6,907 nucleotides of DNA from JAILLW01 sp045640905 (GCA_045640905.1 JAZUFW010000039.1:1-6907), one strand, 5' to 3'. Counted from the first letter of the stretch, positions 1 to 5,851 are shown. The notes: generated by a model not told the origin, from the letters alone. Program-made: numbers and translations.

Positions 1-201
1 GAAACAGTGAACATGATCACATTCACCACATTCAAACAGTTGCACGATAAACCCTTTATCTTCTGCAATCTGCTGAACAAGTTCCTTAAGGTATGTTTCT
101 ACCTCCCCGGTCAGAACCTTTCGTCTGTACTTAACCGACCATACCACATGGTAATTAATATTGCACACTGATGTGCGGTAACGAATAAGATTTTCTTTCA
201 T
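1..201 (-). CDS. tnpA: IS200/IS605 family transposase TnpA (Y1 HUH), partial: N-terminal 67 residues
   Basis: TnpA is the single-strand DNA transposase of IS200/IS605 elements. It cuts and rejoins hairpin-bearing element ends with an HUH metal site and one catalytic tyrosine. Reading the minus strand from an ATG at 201 gives RYRTSVCNINYHVVWSVKYR near the N-terminus, typical of the family, and DHVH at residues 62-65, which is the HUH motif. The frame is open to base 1, so the catalytic tyrosine half lies outside the window and intactness cannot be judged. Start choice is uncertain. ATGs at 207 and 270 are in the same frame; the one at 270 has a GGAGG four bases upstream but would add a hydrophobic 23-residue leader unlike the family. 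I therefore prefer 201 or 207. The neighbouring 89-residue gene (361-630) reads towards it. The family assignment is firm; the exact start is not. Confidence 0.88.
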   Translation of the reverse strand, partial: MKENLIRYRTSVCNINYHVVWSVKYRRKVLTGEVETYLKELVQQIAEDKGFIVQLFECGECDHVHCF

Positions 202-207
202 ACACAT

Positions 208-236
208 AGTATACCATAAGATATAGAAAAGCACAA
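208..236 (-). promoter_or_regulatory. Possible tnpA promoter (TTGTGC, 17 bp, TATACT)
   Basis: On the minus strand a TATACT at 213-208 matches five of six bases of a sigma-A -10 box. Seventeen bases upstream is TTGTGC at 236-231, a weak -35 box that lies in one arm of the 14-bp inverted repeat. The predicted transcription start would fall at or just before the ATG at 201, giving a leaderless or near-leaderless tnpA message. This is pattern matching in AT-rich DNA and is tentative. Confidence 0.3.
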
Positions 237-292
237 GAAAAATCGAATGTATGTTCTGCTTTGTGTCCATCAAACCTCCGATTTTTCTTGTG
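232..292. repeat. Perfect 14-bp inverted repeat with 33-bp loop in the tnpA start region
   Basis: CACAAGAAAAATCG at 232-245 is the exact reverse complement of CGATTTTTCTTGTG at 279-292. The loop (246-278) carries, on the minus strand, most of a GGAGG (279-275) and an ATG at 270 that is in frame with tnpA. IS200-type transposase genes are known to have leaders that fold and hide their ribosome binding sites, so a translational control hairpin is a reasonable reading. It is not an intrinsic terminator, because no T-run follows on either strand. Confidence 0.6.
275..279 (-). promoter_or_regulatory. GGAGG ribosome binding site serving a possible upstream tnpA start
   Basis: GGAGG at 279-275 is followed four bases later by ATG at 270-268. 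This opens a frame that runs without a stop into tnpA. It is the only good Shine-Dalgarno sequence upstream of tnpA; neither the 207 nor the 201 ATG has one. The spacing is short, and the site sits at the foot of the 14-bp stem. Either TnpA starts at 270, or this is a short leader reading frame fused in frame. Confidence 0.35.
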
Positions 293-294
293 TT

Positions 295-345
295 CAGGCG
301 CCTTCATCTCGGCACTTGAAGAACCGAGGATTCCCGCTTGTTATC
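295..345. mobile_element. Probable terminal structured region of the IS200/IS605 element
   Basis: Between the tnpA leader and the neighbouring gene is a compact folding sequence. CTCGG (308-312) pairs with CCGAG (324-328) across an 11-base loop. CTTCA (302-306) can pair with TGAAG (317-321) inside that loop, giving an H-type pseudoknot layout. IS200/IS605 elements have subterminal hairpins in place of inverted terminal repeats, and in tnpB-carrying members the right end also encodes the omega-RNA scaffold with a pseudoknot. Position and fold fit an element end. The exact boundary, probably between about 335 and 360, is not visible because these elements make no target duplication. Confidence 0.5.
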
Positions 346-360
346 CTAAAAAATAGGCCT

Positions 361-630
361 TTAAAACATAAATTTCATGTGTTTAACGCTTTTAGTATTG
401 TCCGGATGAATTTCATCTTGAACGGATTTATATAGTTCATCTTTATCAATATAATCCGTTCTTAAATCCTTAACTTCGGGTTCTTTTTTCTCAAACCTGT
501 CATATTTTTCATGAAACTCATCTATATAATGCTTTTCTTCTGTTTTACGTTTCTTTCTGATTTTAATAAATGTGAATATATAAAACACGGCCAGAAAGAT
601 AACAATGGAAATCAGTACACCTTTAGGCAT
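361..630 (-). CDS. Small membrane-anchored protein of unknown function (89 aa)
   Basis: I do not recognise this protein. Residues about 4-23 form one hydrophobic segment (VLISIVIFLAVFYIFTFI). It is followed at once by a basic cluster, KIRKKRK, and a long charged, mainly helical tail rich in Glu, Lys and Asp. The basic residues after the membrane segment suggest an N-out, C-in anchor with about 60 residues in the cytoplasm. There is no lipobox and no signal peptidase site. Its ATG overlaps the stop codon of the upstream kinase-like gene (TAATG), so it is probably translationally coupled and functionally linked to that gene. It ends with TAA just before the IS element end. I cannot tell whether this C-terminus is native or was altered by the insertion. 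Confidence 0.72.
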   Translation of the reverse strand: MPKGVLISIVIFLAVFYIFTFIKIRKKRKTEEKHYIDEFHEKYDRFEKKEPEVKDLRTDYIDKDELYKSVQDEIHPDNTKSVKHMKFMF

Positions 631-1253
631 TATTTTCTGCTTTCAAAATCTTCAACAAATTGTTTAATCAATGTAACGGAGCCGTCCTCACCCAATTTTG
701 AACTGTTAATACATAAATCATAACTGTCTGCTCTGCCCCATTTTTTTGATGTATAGTAATTGTAGTATGACTGACGCTGCTTATCCATCTTTACGCACAT
801 GTCACGGGCTTCTTTTTCACCGATATTATGCTTATCCATGGCATGCTTAATTTTGTCTTTTTCATCAGCATAGATAAAAATATTAACAACATTTTCCATT
901 TCTGCCAAAGCATAATCCGCACAACGTCCTACGATAACGCAAGGGCCTTCCGATGCAATCTTTTTAATGGTATCGAACTGTGCCAAAAAGATTTTTTGAG
1001 AAATCGGCATATCTACATAGTGAGAAGTGTTATAACCGAAGGAATAAGTATCCATAACCAGATTATATAAAAATGAACTGGTAGGACGCTCGTCCTGATG
1101 CTCAATTATTTCTTCGCAATAACCGGATTCTTTGGCCGCTAAAGAAATGAGTTCCTTGTCATAACATTTTATGTTGAGAGAATCAGCCAATTTCTGTCCT
1201 ATTTCGTGGCCGGCCGAACCAAATTGTCTTGAAATTGTAATAATTGTATTCAT
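630..1253 (-). CDS. Cytidylate kinase-like family protein (207 aa)
   Basis: The N-terminus ITISRQFGSAGHEIGQKLA (residues about 5-23) is the modified P-loop of the cytidylate-kinase-like family (Cytidylate_kin2). YDKELI at 31-36 and CVIVGRCADYAL at 105-116 are the other family signatures. Residues about 130-175 are charged and helical and end in YYNYYTSKKWG, a conserved-looking feature of this family. At 207 residues the length is normal for the group and a little short of a true Cmk. Members are usually annotated from the fold alone; the substrate is not established, and nucleotide phosphorylation is an inference. The start is fixed by AAGGAGGT seven bases upstream. The stop overlaps the ATG of the 89-residue membrane protein by one base, so the two form a small operon, apparently with its own promoter at the end of rluD. 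Confidence 0.88.
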   Translation of the reverse strand: MNTIITISRQFGSAGHEIGQKLADSLNIKCYDKELISLAAKESGYCEEIIEHQDERPTSSFLYNLVMDTYSFGYNTSHYVDMPISQKIFLAQFDTIKKIASEGPCVIVGRCADYALAEMENVVNIFIYADEKDKIKHAMDKHNIGEKEARDMCVKMDKQRQSYYNYYTSKKWGRADSYDLCINSSKLGEDGSVTLIKQFVEDFESRK

Positions 1254-1260
1254 ACTTAAT

Positions 1261-1268
1261 ACCTCCTT
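1261..1268 (-). promoter_or_regulatory. Very strong ribosome binding site of the cytidylate kinase-like gene
   Basis: AAGGAGGT at 1268-1261 matches the anti-Shine-Dalgarno sequence over eight bases and lies seven bases before the ATG at 1253. This fixes the start. It is the strongest ribosome binding site in the window and suggests efficient translation. Confidence 0.85.
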
Positions 1269-1289
1269 ACGAAGATTAATTATGTATAT

Positions 1290-1318
1290 ATTTTATCATT
1301 ATTTTTTTTAAATTACAA
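1290..1318 (-). promoter_or_regulatory. Probable sigma-A promoter for the kinase-like / membrane protein pair
   Basis: TTGTAA (1318-1313) and TAAAAT (1295-1290) are separated by 17 bases. They match four and five of the six consensus positions. The -35 box includes the TAA stop codon of rluD. An A-run (1309-1302, minus strand) fills the spacer. No terminator hairpin is visible after rluD, so read-through from the upstream operon is also possible. Confidence 0.42.
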
Positions 1319-2227
1319 AATATTGAGCAAATGTTCAAAATATTCGGGTAAAGGAGCATCAGTCATAATCAGTTCCTTTGTATGAGGCTGCAAAAAGCCC
1401 AAAATCTTAGCATGAAGACACTGACCTTCCAGCTTATAAGGAGATTTTTGATTGGAATACAAATCATCTCCCAGTATAGGGTGGTTTATTGATGCCATAT
1501 GTACCCTTATTTGATGAGTTCTTCCTGTTTCCAATACACATTCAACATAAGTAAACTTATCAAAACGCTTCAACACTTTATAATGAGTAACAGCAGTTTT
1601 TCCTTGCGATGTAACAGCCATCTTCAGCCTGTTGTTGGGATCTCTGCCTATATATGTTGAAATGGTTCCTTCATCATCATTTATGCATCCGTGAACAATG
1701 GCATGGTATTTTCGAATTAATCTATGCTCTTTTAATTCCTCAGCTATAAACCGGTGAGCAAAATCATTTTTACAGGCTATAACGGATCCTGTAGTATCTT
1801 TATCAATTCTGTGAACTATTCCGGGGCGCAGAACACCGTTGATTCCGGAAAGGTTATTTTGACATCTGTATAGCAAAGCATTGACCAAAGTATTTTCATA
1901 GTGTCCTGCCGAAGGATGAACAACCATGTTTTTGGGCTTATTTACGACAATAACATCTCCGTCCTCATACAATACGTCCAAAGGTATATCTTGCGGTAAA
2001 ATAGGAGGAATAACGTCGTCAGGCACATATATTTCAACGGCATCCTCGACTTTACATTTATAACTTGGCTTTACTTCTTTTCCATTAACCAGAATATTTT
2101 TTGAATCTATTAATTTTTGAAGGTAAGAACGAGAAAAAGAATCCACAAAAGCTGTAACAAATTTGTCGATTCTTTCACCTTCGAATTCTTCATTTACGTT
2201 AAAAATCAGATGTTCTTTAGATTCCAT
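1313..2227 (-). CDS. rluD: RluA/RluD-family 23S rRNA pseudouridine synthase (304 aa)
   Basis: This enzyme isomerises specific uridines in RNA to pseudouridine. An S4 RNA-binding domain covers residues about 17-70 (ERIDKFV, SRSYLQKLIDSKNILVNGK). The catalytic domain follows. It has VVNKPKNMVVHP at 94-105, the signature GIVHRIDKDTTG at 136-147 with catalytic Asp142, and GRTHQIRVHM at 235-244. The S4 domain places it with the RluD/RluC type, not RluA. In Bacillus the equivalent gene next to lspA is ylyB. Length is normal. The ATG directly abuts the lspA stop (TAAATG), and no good Shine-Dalgarno is visible, so translation probably depends on coupling to lspA. The target uridines cannot be read from sequence; the symbol reflects the closest family. 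Confidence 0.93.
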   Translation of the reverse strand: MESKEHLIFNVNEEFEGERIDKFVTAFVDSFSRSYLQKLIDSKNILVNGKEVKPSYKCKVEDAVEIYVPDDVIPPILPQDIPLDVLYEDGDVIVVNKPKNMVVHPSAGHYENTLVNALLYRCQNNLSGINGVLRPGIVHRIDKDTTGSVIACKNDFAHRFIAEELKEHRLIRKYHAIVHGCINDDEGTISTYIGRDPNNRLKMAVTSQGKTAVTHYKVLKRFDKFTYVECVLETGRTHQIRVHMASINHPILGDDLYSNQKSPYKLEGQCLHAKILGFLQPHTKELIMTDAPLPEYFEHLLNIL

Positions 2228-2746
2228 TTACATTTCACGGTATTTTTGATTTTTAAATGACAGAAAATAAAAATCATGATCTTTATATACAAATAAAATA
2301 ATAATAACAAGCAGAATGGTCGAAACCGTGACATACATATCGGCTACATTAAAAATCGGGAAATTTATCAATGAAAAATAGATAAAATCAACAACATAAT
2401 CAAGACGAAGCCTGTCAATAAAATTACCTATTGCACCTGCGGAAATAACCACTAACAAAATATGGAGTTTGTTATATTTAGGCTGTGAAGGAACCTTAAT
2501 AAGTACATAAATGATTACAGCTAAAAATACAACTGTTACAAAAATGAAGAATATTTTCTGATTTTGTAACATTCCGAAAGCAGCGCCTTTGTTTTCCAGA
2601 TAATTCAGTTCCAGGACACCGCTTATTATATTATAAGCATTCTGTCCTTTAAGCTTAATTACGGCCAAATATTTAGTATATTGATCGATTCCTATAAGAA
2701 CCAATAACAATAAAATATCAATAATATATATCTTCTTTTTATTCAT
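2228..2746 (-). CDS. lspA: Signal peptidase II, prolipoprotein signal peptidase (172 aa)
   Basis: LspA removes the signal peptide from lipid-modified prolipoproteins in the cytoplasmic membrane by an aspartyl protease mechanism. Visible family motifs in order are DQYTKYL (21-27), YLENKGAAFGML (49-60), AGAIGNFIDRL (103-113), VVDFIYF (118-124) and FNVADMYVTV (132-141). The catalytic dyad is Asp120 and Asp136, both present. Four hydrophobic segments at about 8-26, 65-84, 93-110 and 137-154 fit the usual four-helix topology. A charged C-terminal tail of about 18 residues follows the last helix. The gene sits between aroB and rluD with both junctions reading TAAATG. GAGG eight bases before its ATG, inside the end of aroB, provides a ribosome binding site. 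Confidence 0.95.
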   Translation of the reverse strand: MNKKKIYIIDILLLLVLIGIDQYTKYLAVIKLKGQNAYNIISGVLELNYLENKGAAFGMLQNQKIFFIFVTVVFLAVIIYVLIKVPSQPKYNKLHILLVVISAGAIGNFIDRLRLDYVVDFIYFSLINFPIFNVADMYVTVSTILLVIIILFVYKDHDFYFLSFKNQKYREM

Positions 2747-3832
2747 TTACCATGCCTCGTCAAAATTCAGTTCTTCCAATGCCTTTTTGATATCATCGAA
2801 AGAAACCGAAGTATCAATCATTGCTTTTCCGATACGCTTAATCAAAATGAAGTTCATTTTACCGTCTATTACTTTTTTGTCATTTTTAAGATTTTCGATA
2901 ACGGCGTCATAATCCATCATTTCTATTGATATGGGCAGGCAGAACGGAACAAACATATCTCTAATCTCATAATACTCTTCTTTGGTTAAAAAGTTCTTTT
3001 GATATGATATATACGATGCTGCAACCATTCCGAGAGCTATGCATTCTCCGTGTGTCAGTTCGAAATTCTTATACTTTTCGATTGCATGACCGATGGTATG
3101 ACCGAAATTAAGCATCATACGTTCACGTTTTTCATACGGATCTAGTTCTACCACCAATTTCTTTATGTTTATCGCTTTTTCAATAATGTAGGAAACCGCT
3201 TCATCTTCTCTGTCGCATATTTCATATATATTATCAATCAAATATGTATAGAAAGTGCTGTCCTTGATTAAGGCGGCTTTCATTATTTCAGCAAAACCGC
3301 TGTAATATTGTCTGTCCGGTAACGATTTCAAAGCATGATAGTTAATATAGACCAAGGCGGGCATTTTAAAGGCTCCGACCATGTTCTTATATCCGTCGAA
3401 ATCAACTCCGGTTTTTCCGCCTATAGAGGAATCCACCATGGAAAGTAAAGTAGTCGGCACCTGGATAAAATCCATTCCCCGTTTAAATGTTGCAGCCGTA
3501 AATCCCGTAATATCACCTACTACTCCGCCACCCAAAGCTATAAGGATATCAGACCTTCCAAAACCGTTTCCGATTAAAAATTTATATATTTCCTTAACAG
3601 TGTCCAGATTTTTCTGATTTTCCCCCGGAGTCATTGAGTAGACAAAAATTTCATTATCCTTGGGTAAAGCACTTTTGAACTCATCCAGACAATTATTTGC
3701 CACATTATCGTCTGTAATAATACCGATTTTACGCGTTCCGAAATCGAATAATTCATTAATCCCGGAAAAATCCTCGGTAATATTTATATCGTAGCAGGGT
3801 TTGTTATCAAGTTTTACGTTAATTGTATTCAT
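2747..3832 (-). CDS. aroB: 3-dehydroquinate synthase (361 aa)
   Basis: AroB converts DAHP to 3-dehydroquinate, the second step of the shikimate pathway, using NAD and a divalent metal in the cytoplasm. GGGVVGD (101-107) is the NAD-binding turn. It is followed by QVPTTLLSMVDSSIGGKTGVD (in about 124-144), the strongest family signature. The metal ligands are present as Glu182 (GFAEIMK), His245 (NFGHTIGHA) and His261 (LTHGECIALG). NDKKVIDGKMNFILIKRIG at about 317-335 is the conserved C-terminal block. Length is normal and all key residues are there. The ATG at 3832 fits the family N-terminus (TINVKLDNKPCYDINI). It is unusual in lying six bases after the T-run of the sepF terminator with no properly spaced Shine-Dalgarno. 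It heads the aroB-lspA-rluD cluster. Confidence 0.96.
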   Translation of the reverse strand: MNTINVKLDNKPCYDINITEDFSGINELFDFGTRKIGIITDDNVANNCLDEFKSALPKDNEIFVYSMTPGENQKNLDTVKEIYKFLIGNGFGRSDILIALGGGVVGDITGFTAATFKRGMDFIQVPTTLLSMVDSSIGGKTGVDFDGYKNMVGAFKMPALVYINYHALKSLPDRQYYSGFAEIMKAALIKDSTFYTYLIDNIYEICDREDEAVSYIIEKAINIKKLVVELDPYEKRERMMLNFGHTIGHAIEKYKNFELTHGECIALGMVAASYISYQKNFLTKEEYYEIRDMFVPFCLPISIEMMDYDAVIENLKNDKKVIDGKMNFILIKRIGKAMIDTSVSFDDIKKALEELNFDEAW

Positions 3833-3838
3833 GTTCTC

Positions 3839-3866
3839 AAAAAATAAGGCGCCGAAACCGGCGCCA
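3839..3866 (-). terminator. Intrinsic terminator after sepF
   Basis: A 7-bp GC-rich stem, GGCGCCG (3865-3859) and CGGCGCC (3854-3848), closes a GTTT tetraloop on the minus strand. It is followed directly by TTATTTTTT (3847-3839). It begins 12 bases after the sepF stop codon. The T-run ends six bases before the aroB ATG, so it also forms the leader of aroB and could act as a read-through or attenuation point. Confidence 0.88.
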
Positions 3867-3877
3867 ATGAATCTAAA

Positions 3878-4354
3878 CTAAAAAGTTACGGATGAATTGG
3901 TTGTGAAAGAATCCTGAAAATCTCCCGAAACACTTACAACCGGAGGCGCAATAACAAATGTATATTTAGACATCTGCTGTAAAGTACCGTCTATTGCATA
4001 TGTGGCACCGGATGTGAAGTCGATAATTCTTTGAGCCAGATTCATGTCAATGCCTTCCAAGTCAAGGAAAACAACTTTATTCTCAAGTAATAAATCTGAA
4101 ATCTTTCTACCGTCTTCAACAGACGTAGGTTCGATTCTGACAACTTCCATATTTGAATTTCCTTTTCTTGGCTGTCTGCTGGTTAAGGGTGAAACTTTTG
4201 CAGGTTTTTTAGTAGCTTTCTCTTCAAAAGAATCATCTTTTACAGACGGCTTTTCTTTGACTGTCTCGGCTTCGTCATCATAATAATCATCATCGTAGAA
4301 TTCTTCACCGTCATCAATTTTCATATAATTTAAAAACTTGTCAAATGCACCCAT
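3878..4354 (-). CDS. sepF: Cell division protein SepF (158 aa)
   Basis: SepF anchors FtsZ to the membrane and organises the division ring in Gram-positive bacteria. Residues 1-12 (MGAFDKFLNYMK) form the typical N-terminal amphipathic membrane helix. A very acidic, low-complexity linker (about 14-47, rich in Asp, Glu and Tyr) and a basic stretch (48-65) follow. The globular SepF domain runs from about 69 to 145: VVRIEPTSVEDGRKISDLL, VVFLDLEGID, AQRIIDFTSGATYAIDG and a final VSVSGD. Length and layout are normal. AGGAG six bases before the ATG and a near-consensus promoter upstream fix the start and suggest independent expression. A strong terminator follows. The upstream neighbour is a HlyD-like envelope protein; yggS, ylmG, ylmH and divIVA, the usual Bacillus neighbours, are absent here. 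Confidence 0.95.
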   Translation of the reverse strand: MGAFDKFLNYMKIDDGEEFYDDDYYDDEAETVKEKPSVKDDSFEEKATKKPAKVSPLTSRQPRKGNSNMEVVRIEPTSVEDGRKISDLLLENKVVFLDLEGIDMNLAQRIIDFTSGATYAIDGTLQQMSKYTFVIAPPVVSVSGDFQDSFTTNSSVTF

Positions 4355-4360
4355 TACAGT

Positions 4361-4365
4361 CTCCT
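4361..4365 (-). promoter_or_regulatory. sepF ribosome binding site
   Basis: AGGAG, within TGAGGAG, lies six bases upstream of the ATG at 4354. This spacing is close to optimal and supports the chosen start. Confidence 0.8.
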
Positions 4366-4391
4366 CATATTATATAATGATACTAATTATT

Positions 4392-4420
4392 ATTATCTGC
4401 ATTTTTTCTGAATATGTCAA
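4392..4420 (-). promoter_or_regulatory. sepF: Strong sigma-A promoter of sepF (TTGACA, 17 bp, GATAAT)
   Basis: A perfect -35 box TTGACA (4420-4415) is followed after exactly 17 bases by GATAAT (4397-4392), five of six matches to the -10 consensus. Transcription would start near 4385, giving a leader of about 30 bases ending in the AGGAG ribosome binding site. It is the best promoter in the window and makes sepF an independent unit, given the terminator just behind the gene. Confidence 0.72.
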
Positions 4421-4461
4421 CAAAATATGGGGATTTTTTCACTGCTTTATCAATATTTTGT
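4420..4461. repeat. 9-bp inverted repeat upstream of and touching the sepF -35 box
   Basis: ACAAAATAT (4420-4428) is the reverse complement of ATATTTTGT (4453-4461), with 24 bases between. The inner copy shares one base with the -35 box, and the outer copy ends two bases inside the intergenic region, next to the upstream gene's stop codon. It could be an operator or a weak mRNA stem for the upstream gene. Both arms are AT-rich, so chance is a real possibility. Confidence 0.3.
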
Positions 4462-4462
4462 A

Positions 4463-5851
4463 TTAATCGTATATCAATTCATCATCATTAACGGTCGTTG
4501 CATCCAAAACTATGTAATCATAGCTGCTAAGTCCGTAAACCGTATTGGGCTTAATTATTGAATATTCTTCGTTTTGATACAAAATATTTATCTGTTTGAA
4601 GTCTGCATATCCCTTATTGATATTATATACTCCGATAAGCGAACCCTTCTTTGATAATGTATAGTTATCCATTGATTCGGGCATTATCAATATATCACCC
4701 ATACGTAAAGTCATATCATCAATATAATATTCTTCTTCCGTTTCAGAATATATCTGTGTTTCTATAAATTCTGTCGACAATGAGCCGTCTTCTAAATAAA
4801 TCTGACGTAAAACGCCTTCATTATTCGAATTTCCGCCCTTTGTTATGTATGTTTTGGGAATAATGAAAAACTCTTTTTCAACAATGGATGAATTGGGAAC
4901 TTTCAATCCGTTATCTTCTTCAAGTATCAATTCTATATCAATAAACCTGTCCGTGCAGAATGCAAGCAAGGAATTATTGAACGTAAGCATTACAAAAGTT
5001 TCGCCGTCGGCGTTTGTATAGCTTGATACCTGTCCCCATGAAGTATCCTGATTCTTTAAGAACTTTACTTTAACATATTCTTCGGCAATCAGTTCTTCGG
5101 CCTTTTCAGGCTCGGTTTGAATTACTATTGACCAATCTTCATTAGTGCATAACTTATATACAGGGTCGCCTTCGGCTACCAATTCATTGGAAATGAGCTG
5201 TTTCTTTTGATAGTTTTTATAATCGATTAATTCAGAATTGAAATCATTTAATGAAACATCCTCATATCCGTCTATGGAATAAACTATATATCCCGATGTC
5301 GGAGCATAATTAAAATTAACCAAATCTTTTACACCGGAATTATTAATCATTTCGATGTCGGATAAAATGTTGGCATTGGATAACTTAAGTACTGTTCCCT
5401 GCACGGAGTATTTGAAATCATATAAAGATGAAAAATCATTTTTATCAAAACGATTAATAAATGCCAAAATATCTGTCTTTAATTCGGTTAAGTCTTTGCT
5501 TGTCAAATCAGATCCATCTATATCATTTTTAAGATATTCGGATACTTTTCCGGATTCATCCAAAGAATAAACCAGATTTCCGTGACCTATTCTTTCAGAT
5601 TCTCTGGCGAAATAATTAACATAGCCGGAATTGTCACTTCTGACTATGGTTTCATTACGTAAAGCTACGCCTTTATAAATATTGTTGGTAGATAAAGAAC
5701 CCATGGTAACCTGATAGGATTCAATATGTTTCTGTGTAAAATAATTAAATATTGCAATTACAATATACAAAAAAATAACAAGAAAAATAACGAGACCGAG
5801 ATTCATTCCGCGCGGTTTTTTAATATCTATTACATTATTATCCGAACTCAT
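4463..5851 (-). CDS. HlyD-like single-pass envelope protein next to sepF (462 aa)
   Basis: A short cytoplasmic N-terminus with a basic patch (KKPRG, 11-15) precedes one membrane segment at about 18-38. The remaining roughly 420 residues should be extracellular. The start of this domain carries split biotinyl-lipoyl-like pieces: VRSDNSGYVNYF (70-81) with GNLVYSLDESG (91-101), and APTSGYIVYSIDG (183-195) with VAEGDPVYKL (225-234). A beta-barrel-like part follows, including LKVPNSSIVEKEFFIIPK (316-333). This layout is that of HlyD/MFP adaptor proteins. Similar proteins beside sepF in Lachnospiraceae are usually labelled HlyD family efflux adaptor from weak similarity. No transporter ATPase or permease is adjacent, so an export role is unproven; a structural or division-linked envelope role is equally possible. 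GGAG five bases before the ATG supports the start. Confidence 0.8.
   Translation of the reverse strand: MSSDNNVIDIKKPRGMNLGLVIFLVIFLYIVIAIFNYFTQKHIESYQVTMGSLSTNNIYKGVALRNETIVRSDNSGYVNYFARESERIGHGNLVYSLDESGKVSEYLKNDIDGSDLTSKDLTELKTDILAFINRFDKNDFSSLYDFKYSVQGTVLKLSNANILSDIEMINNSGVKDLVNFNYAPTSGYIVYSIDGYEDVSLNDFNSELIDYKNYQKKQLISNELVAEGDPVYKLCTNEDWSIVIQTEPEKAEELIAEEYVKVKFLKNQDTSWGQVSSYTNADGETFVMLTFNNSLLAFCTDRFIDIELILEEDNGLKVPNSSIVEKEFFIIPKTYITKGGNSNNEGVLRQIYLEDGSLSTEFIETQIYSETEEEYYIDDMTLRMGDILIMPESMDNYTLSKKGSLIGVYNINKGYADFKQINILYQNEEYSIIKPNTVYGLSSYDYIVLDATTVNDDELIYD

Noticed and set aside
345..357. CCTAAAAAATAGG as a terminator for the 89-residue gene
   Set aside because: The stem is only four base pairs and there is no T-run after it in the direction of transcription.
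247..435. Plus-strand open frame of 62 codons crossing the IS end into the neighbouring gene
   Set aside because: It spans the element boundary and the antisense of a real gene, has no ribosome binding site and no family signature. A relic of tnpB 3' codons near 295-335 is conceivable, but I cannot support it as a gene.
511..1070. Plus-strand open frames antisense to the membrane protein and the kinase-like gene
   Set aside because: They overlap well-supported minus-strand genes, and their translations show no domain or motif.
3381..3617. Plus-strand open frame antisense to the aroB active-site region
   Set aside because: It is opposite the conserved NAD and GGKTGVD motifs of aroB, so its openness follows from that codon use.
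4044..4283. Plus-strand open frame antisense to sepF
   Set aside because: It is a low-complexity Ser/Phe-rich shadow of the acidic linker and the SepF domain.
5355..5570. Plus-strand open frame antisense to the HlyD-like gene
   Set aside because: It has no ribosome binding site or motif and lies fully inside a long coding gene.
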